Shown here in pieces: positions 58,701 through 64,000 of a stretch of 64,000 nucleotides of DNA. Numbering within the stretch: the first letter of the stretch is position 1; each line of letters opens with the position of its first letter. The position numbers were made by a program, and so were the translations under genes. Below the pieces are notes generated by a model. It was not told the DNA's origin, ran no database searches, and saw only the letters and a list, made by a program, of their open reading frames with translations. Source of the DNA: Pomacea canaliculata (Eukaryota; Mollusca; Gastropoda; Architaenioglossa; Ampullariidae); the NCBI RefSeq assembly GCF_003073045.1, contig NC_037591.1:22291319-22355318 (forward strand), read 5' to 3'.

Positions 58701-61700
58701 ACTTTGGTAGTTGGCCTGTGCGCAATTTTACCTTGCGAATGTGATTTTGTAGCCCCTCCACTCCAAAAGAGCGAATGACGAACCATAACTTGATGGCGCG
58801 AAATCGCCGACTGAGCGCAATCTGCCAGTGCTGATGAACCACACAAAACAAGAGTGACCAGTGACCAGTGACCTGCAGCAGGCTGTCTTCCTGTCTGTCA
58901 GTTCACCGCTCTGTCATCTTTCTGTCGGTCTGTCATCTTTCCATCGGTCATCACGTCACCTGTCATCATCACCACCTGTCATCACGTCTCTCTTTGTCTT
59001 CCATCTATCAGTCATATCAGTAACTTTAATTACGAGTAATGAAAATACAGCTTTTTCTCTAGACTTTTATTCTGCTGCACTGTTTTTATTCTTCTGTATG
59101 CATGTTCCTAAACTATCCATATGTTTCTATTTAAACCAAAATGTTTATAAAGCATTGCCGAGGAAAGGACGCAGAAGAAAGGAAGAGGACGTCAAAGAGG
59201 CTAAAAAAGGCTCTTTGGTGGCCAGGCAAACATACCATGTAGTCAATAGCAGCACCTGAAAAAAAGTAAGTGTTTGCTCAACATTTAATCCGCGCATGCC
59301 AGGCATTGATTAGCAGTTAGCGGTGACACCGAAGACGGAGCTTCACACGCTAGACACTTGTGGAAGTTTAAATAAGAGAGAAGGAGAGAGCTGAGGGAAG
59401 AAGACGTGAAGGTACAGAGCCGAAAAGTAAACAGAAGGGCGGTGAACGATAAGTTACATTCAGCCAATTATATTTCGGTGATTAAGGTGAGACAGGAATG
59501 AGAACAGAATGAGGGAAAATTATAAACGTATATACAGCGTTTGTAGAATAACAATGATTCTTCGAAAAAAAGAGTACTAATGTGTGGGGGGTTGGTGTGG
59601 GGGCGTGCGTGTGTGTGAGAAAGAGAGAAAGAAACAGAATCAGACCTGAGTTATCGTGTTTCAGATACAAAGGGTCTACGTTGAATGTCCTGTGCAGGGC
59701 TCCGCTATTCTTTACCCTGAAAAAGTCAAAGCGATTAATTTTGTCCACAGCTGAACCCTGACAACAACAACAGCAATAATGATAATCTCCATCCCCCAGC
59801 CCCTCATTAATGCATATCACTTGTATAACCCCCTCCCTCTCCCAGTAGAAGCGGTCCGGTGGCGCAACGGTTAACGCCTGTCACCAATACAGTGAAGGTT
59901 GGCTGCCCTGAGTTCATTTCTCGTCTCGGACACGCTGTTCTTTCGCTGCACGTGGCATCTGTTTACAGGGCTAGCCGTAATATAGCCTCAGTTGCTGGCA
60001 CGGCGTAAAACACCAATTCCCCCTCTCCCTCTCCCAGTATTATGATTATCGTTTTATCGAAGACTATTCACAATTACCTGGATGGTGAAAGGGGAAGATA
60101 GCTGGGAGGAAAACCCTATGTGACAGGTGTGCTGCCCTTCTTTCGTCTCAGATCGATGAAAAAAAAAAAAGACTTAAGATAAATGATTCAGCGAAGAAAA
60201 TGAATAAACTAATAAGTGATAGACAAGGAAGAGGAAAGAAAGTGATCGTCTTAGCCTTTTTATCCCAGATCTGCCAAGCGCCTTATATCTCTGCTATCCT
60301 ATTTTTCCTTTGCACTTTGAAATAAAATGCCCTTTCTACTAATTTGCGTAACACATTCTCCAGTTTTGGTTTTATATTTATAAAGAATCAGTAGCGAGCC
60401 TTCACACACTGACCACATGGCTGAGCAGTCAAAGTGGACCATCAACCATTTGGAAGGATTAAAGGCAAAGGACTGCGCATGCTCCACACCAGCCATGTAC
60501 TTCCGGAACTCGGGGCAGATAAAAGCAGAACCGGCGTAGGCTGCGTCGATGTGCATCCAGATGCCTTCTTCTGCACCTATCGTTGTGATAGAGGCGAACA
60601 AGTCGTGAACAAAAAGAGTAGTCTAGTGTTCTCTGTACACAGACGATGAGACCTTACAACCGTCATCAATTTTCGTTTCTGTTATCGACCTTTATCGATT
60701 TCTGTCGTGTCTGGAGTAAGAAGTTCACGTGGATTTTGAGTCGAGACTGTTTTAAAAGAAAGAAAAATAAATGGGCAGAAAGAATAGCCCCCCCCCACAC
60801 ACACACACACACAGCGCATACATGCATGCACACGTAATCAGGCACGCACGCATACACAGGGATACACACGCATGGATTGAAGAGACTGAACCAGCAAGCA
60901 ACTGTCAAAGTTAAAGAAAGTGCTCCTCTGTTTAAAAGGTTAATGCCCTCGTTCAGTTTTCTCCGCTTTATAGGTGTCCACATTCACTACCAGTATTTGA
61001 GGTAAATGTCGTTAACATGCATGCAAGCAAGGTGTGATTCCCCGACACCAGCACAATCGACTGCCCTCCATTCAAATTTCCAACGCAGACGCCGCTGATC
61101 CTCCTGCATTTTAATGCTCGGCAATTTCCGGTACTCCTCGGCTACAGTACAACCGGAAATGAAAGATTTCAGACAGCGATACGTGGGAGAAGTCTCAAGA
61201 AAGATGTTCTGAAGAGACAATGGCCAGGGTGGGGTGTGGCTACGCCCGCCGAAGTCTCTCCTGTGGCCACAGCGCGTAGCTCATGTTCAGACGACAGGCG
61301 GAGAGTTATCGCCTCGGACATCGAACCTTTTGTTATTAGAGACTGCTGGGATGCCCCTTTAGATCATGAACCGCCGTGAAACGACCCTGACTTATGTCGT
61401 AGTCACGCTTGCTCGATCACGTCCATAGTCGCTTCCGTTACAGCAGACATGGTATTTTTCAGAACTAATTTCTTACAACGCATTCGACAATGCCACAGCC
61501 ACTCCAGTGGCTTTTCCGTCAACAAGAAAGCCAGTTATTGCAACTGGCCAACCATTTCTGTTACAAATGTATTTGCCCCAGGAAAAGATTCCACGAATCT
61601 GTTAACGTCTTGAAGCCTGGGATCTTTAAACTTTTAGTGCAATTTACTTTTTCATGGAACTAACCTTTCCGTATCACAACGCAGAAAGTTTCTGTCATTC

Positions 61701-63757
61701 AATAATAAAGCTTTTATTCTTGTTTCTCTTTCAGTCTTGCGTTTTCGTTCAATATCTGATAAGAGAATTACTTTTTGTTTACTTTTTGAAGTTAACAATT
61801 TGCTTTAAATGAAAGTTTCTATTTAACATCCTTCTTTTGCGTTTTATTTACTGATATATCTTACAAGGTAATTTTTTACTTCAAGTTTAAATTTTCTGTA
61901 TTGTCAATTTCTTCTCAATTATACCATATGACTTATACCGCAAGAGCAACGATCCACTGAGAGTCAGTTTGTTGTCTGGTAAGACAACAACATCCAGTCC
62001 AAGAGGTCGTCAATATAATAGCTTCCTTTAAAAAAAGTTTTTAAAACATTAAATTTTAGTCCACTCTCTCTCTCTTTCACACAAACACACACTGCTTATT
62101 TTTATTTCTACATACATTGAAATGTTACTTCCATTTAAAAGCGACTTACATATTGGACCCAGCTCTTTTAAATTATCATATGCACATGCGCCAGTGGTCC
62201 CCAAAGTTGCACACAGCTGAAACGAGAAAAACGAGTTACTGTATTTAGGATTTAAAAAGTAAAACTTTAATGAAGGGGAGAAACAGAGAGCCTCAGCTAT
62301 AGAAAATGTAACCATTCGTTTGTAGTTAAAGTTACTTGCTAATAGGAGACCTGTGGCTGCTTCCACAGTGATGTCCCGCCTTGATTATTCCAACCTGGTA
62401 CTTGTGGACCTTCCAAGCCAGCAGATAACTCGGTTACAGGGGCCCAAACCAGTACTGCAATGCTCGTAATTCTTTTAAAAGCTCAAAACATTTGGTTACA
62501 ATACTGTACTAGCTTCCAGCTTAGTGTCGCCACTACAATGTCGGTAGTTTTACTGGCTCTCTCTTTCCCTCGCCCCGTCCGCCCCTATCTGCCACCATCT
62601 TTAGTTGCTTACACCCCCTTCTAGCTCTCTCCGTTCTGCAGTGTGTGTGTGTGTTTTGCTGCGCGCTTGTGCTTGCATACTTAGTAGGAGGGGTATATGT
62701 TTGAGTAACCGAAGAAAAATATTATAACCTTTTTCAAGCAAACAAATAAAGCAACAAAAAAAAAAAAAAAAATAATTAAAAATGCGGAGAAAGAAGCCAC
62801 AGATAAACACACAGTAGAAAAGAGTGAGAACTGTTAAAATATTTATCAAGTTTACCCTTTACATTGCCATAAGATAAATGAAAAAGTTTGAAGGCAGTTT
62901 ATGCTCGTAAAAATGAACAATGCGAAGCCTCAGTCATTTGAGGTTATGCGGGTGAAAGATTATGGTGATGGTGAGCGCTCTGCATGCTGATGATTTGGTT
63001 AGGTTCTGGGAGTAAAGCCCGTTGAAGACGACCCCAAGCTGGCTTTCCCATTTCAGGTCCTCACATAAAAGGGTATCAGCCCCTCCTCTCTGTCCTTCTC
63101 GATGGCTTCTCGGAGTGTTTCTCCTCGCAGGCTCAGCTTCTCATCACTCGGCAGGAATCGCAGTTTGACCAAGCCAATCAAACACGCCTTCTCCACTGAC
63201 GAATGAGCCTATCATGGCAGAATTTTTTTTAAAAATACAATCCTTGCGTATACTATTATACAAAGCCTATAATGCAATGAGGAATTTATACAATGAAAGG
63301 CACGAACTCCGGACTATTACTTATCTCCCCCACCCCCTATTTCAGGAGTCATTAACAAATGGAGCAAAGCAATATTTGATGCACTCGATTGATTCGTTAA
63401 TGTTAAGATTTCATAATAAGCCTTGAAGATTACTTCACAGGCCAGAACAGGGAAATTATGTTGTTTTAACTTTGCAGATTTTAACCTTCCAAGCTTAAGC
63501 CACCAAATCCTAATGCACCGTATTGAAAACCTTACTTGAAACGCATTTAAATCTTTTCCTCGTTTCGCAGTTCAAAATAGAAAATTGTCTCCGAAATTGT
63601 CTCGGGTTTGAAGGTCGATACCTACCTGATCGGAACAGTAGCTGATTAGCCTGGCGTTGATCTCTGCGTCTTCCATATTAGTTGTAGCCTTCACCTTCCG
63701 GATCATTTCCGCTCGTGCACCGAGCAGGGTAACAAACGTGCAGTCACTGGCTGTTGT
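52749..63757 (-). CDS. HDC: Histidine decarboxylase (PLP-dependent), C-terminal 10 exons (5' partial)
   Basis: Exons read right to left: 63626-63757, 63065-63208, 62150-62216, 60414-60576, 59646-59716, 59236-59255 (20 nt), 58732-58830, 58221-58322, 55910-56128, 52749-53423 (TAA 52751-52749). Phases agree; 1692 nt, 563 aa. The enzyme converts histidine to histamine and CO2. The PLP lysine is in [13 protein letters not shown], and the PLP-ring aspartate in [11 protein letters not shown]. Blocks match HDC rather than aromatic amino acid decarboxylase: NPSKW (not NPHKW), [11 protein letters not shown] with the serine corresponding to human HDC Ser354 (glycine in AADC), [15 protein letters not shown], and [12 protein letters not shown]. 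Vertebrate HDC has HWQIP; proline is alanine here. After the catalytic domain comes a tail of about 230 residues. It starts with a run of glutamates, continues with [20 protein letters not shown] and basic and serine-rich stretches, and ends [12 protein letters not shown]. The N-terminal part (about 140 residues expected) is right of the window. Confidence 0.92.
54238..55512. repeat. Inverted repeat pair about 1.27 kb apart
   Basis: AGACGTTATACCCTATGGAC then AGCCAACAC at about 54252-54280, and the reverse complement of about 55467-55496 reading AGACGTTATACCCTAGGGAC then AGTCAACTC. The arms continue inward with weaker GC-rich similarity (CGCG, GTCC, GGGTGG). The spacing and inverted arrangement suggest termini of one element, or two opposed copies of a short repeat. 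It lies in the last HDC intron. Confidence 0.5.
54836..54930 (+). mobile_element. tRNA-SINE 3' fragment
   Basis: TCTTTCTCTGCATGTGGCAA, then CTGTTTACAGGGCTGGCTGC, then TTGCTGGCACGGCGTAAAAC match the 3' two-thirds of the SINE at 59848-60024. The tRNA-like head is missing (5' truncation). It lies in the last HDC intron, opposite to the gene. Confidence 0.75.
55607..55785. mobile_element. MITE (179 bp) with perfect 15-bp terminal inverted repeats
   Basis: TGCAGGGCTTCTGCT at 55607-55621 is repeated exactly, inverted, at 55771-55785. The flanks carry the same GTTTTAC (55600-55606 and 55786-55792); shifting the boundary by one base makes an 8-bp GTTTTACT duplication. The inside holds alternating GGGGTCC/GGACCCC blocks that would fold. 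The CAGGG terminus and 7-8 bp duplication point to a hAT transposase. The perfect arms suggest recent movement. Confidence 0.85.
57066..57420 (-). other. Unassigned stretch with coding-like minus-strand frames
   Basis: Reading minus, a frame gives [20 protein letters not shown] before a stop, and the next frame continues [20 protein letters not shown]. The composition looks protein-like and both could be one decayed coding region with a frameshift. No family was recognised; it may be an eroded mobile-element ORF. It lies in the HDC intron between exons 56128 and 58221. Confidence 0.25.
59848..60024 (+). mobile_element. tRNA-derived SINE, full length (177 bp), perfect 15-bp target-site duplication
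   Basis: The element is flanked by identical CTCCCTCTCCCAGTA at 59833-59847 and 60025-60039, a duplication length typical of LINE-mobilised SINEs. The head starts GCGGTCCGGTGGCGCAACGG with an A-box-like TGGCGCAACGG, and a B-box-like segment AGTTCATTTCT near 59911. The body includes CATCTGTTTACAGGGCTAG and ends GGCACGGCGTAAAACACCAA. Partial copies occur at 14030, 18343, 47858 and 54836. It lies in an HDC intron opposite to the gene. Confidence 0.88.
60787..60813 (+). repeat. (C)n(AC)n simple repeat
   Basis: A run of C followed by about ten AC dinucleotides in an HDC intron, next to a variable CATGCATGCACACG stretch. Similar AC or GT tracts occur at 16276-16302, 56449-56461 and 62641-62653. 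Confidence 0.8.
62340..62640 (+). mobile_element. Non-LTR reverse transcriptase fragment
   Basis: The plus strand encodes [20 protein letters not shown] followed by LQ, matching the 'SRLDYCNSLLAGLP...I..LQ' block of CR1/jockey-like reverse transcriptases. The frame then breaks up with stops. It is another decayed copy of the same region as the element at 1-420, inside an HDC intron in opposite orientation to the gene. Confidence 0.7.
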
Positions 63758-64000
63758 CTGTAAAACAAAAGTCATGGTTGGTGGTCCCGATTGTTTTGCC
63801 TGCAGTACCTTGTCGCCAAGATCAGCGAAGTCAGATGTCTTAAGCTAAACAATCTCATCCTCTCAAGTCTACTTATCAAAAAAATTACAAAAGATGAAAA
63901 GAATCTGTACAGTTAAAATATTTGACTGTGTAAAACCTTTTTAGAATAACACTCTATGAAGTTGAAGAAAAATATTGGAAAAGAAAGCAAAAATAAATTG
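63758..64000. other. HDC intron at the right edge
   Basis: No exon was recognised. The next upstream HDC exon should end with the family's 'GGGV(I/L)Q' block in phase 0, and it is not in this stretch, so it lies right of the window. Confidence 0.6.

Overview
This window is intron-rich animal genomic DNA with short exons, GT-AG introns and an AT-rich background, strewn with decayed transposons. The proteins look like those of a lophotrochozoan invertebrate, and a mollusc (gastropod-like) is my best guess. That guess rests on general resemblance of the proteins and on tRNA-derived SINEs; no species-level marker was found. Gene models were built by hand by joining splice-compatible exons, and every junction given is in phase.

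Layout. A non-LTR retrotransposon fragment (1-420) is followed by the 3' end of a VPS13A/C-type lipid-transfer protein gene (+, 568-8267), one of whose introns holds a degraded DIRS-like retroelement (6508-7792). A long 3'UTR/intergenic stretch with a hAT-like element leads to a TBC-domain Rab-GAP gene (+, 16015-21847, 5' end uncertain). It converges tail-to-tail with a complete SKI8/WDR61 gene (-, 22561-33457, 11 exons, 306 aa). A Myb/SANT plus coiled-coil gene (+, 26349-28947) lies antisense inside the largest SKI8 intron. A complete METTL24-like methyltransferase gene (-, 36356-39993, 6 exons, 348 aa) comes next. After a 7 kb repeat-rich gap there is an NHL beta-propeller gene (+, 47387-49861, 5' end not found). 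The 3' part of a histidine decarboxylase gene (-, 52749-63757, 10 exons visible, 563 aa) runs off the right edge of the window.

The genes do not form an operon or a shared pathway: lipid transport at membrane contacts, Rab inactivation, the Ski/Paf1 WD-repeat subunit, a Golgi/ER-type methyltransferase, an NHL scaffold and histamine synthesis are unrelated jobs. The repeat fraction is the most unusual part. There is a DIRS-like element with inverted terminal repeats; several hAT-like miniature elements, three of them with clear target-site duplications; a tRNA-SINE with a perfect 15-bp duplication; a mariner transposase relic; two non-LTR reverse transcriptase fragments; and two unclassified dispersed repeat families. 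I saw no clearly new multi-gene system. The best leads are the DIRS relic, the nested Myb/SANT gene, the long acidic tail of the histidine decarboxylase, and the roughly 100-residue insertion in the TBC domain.
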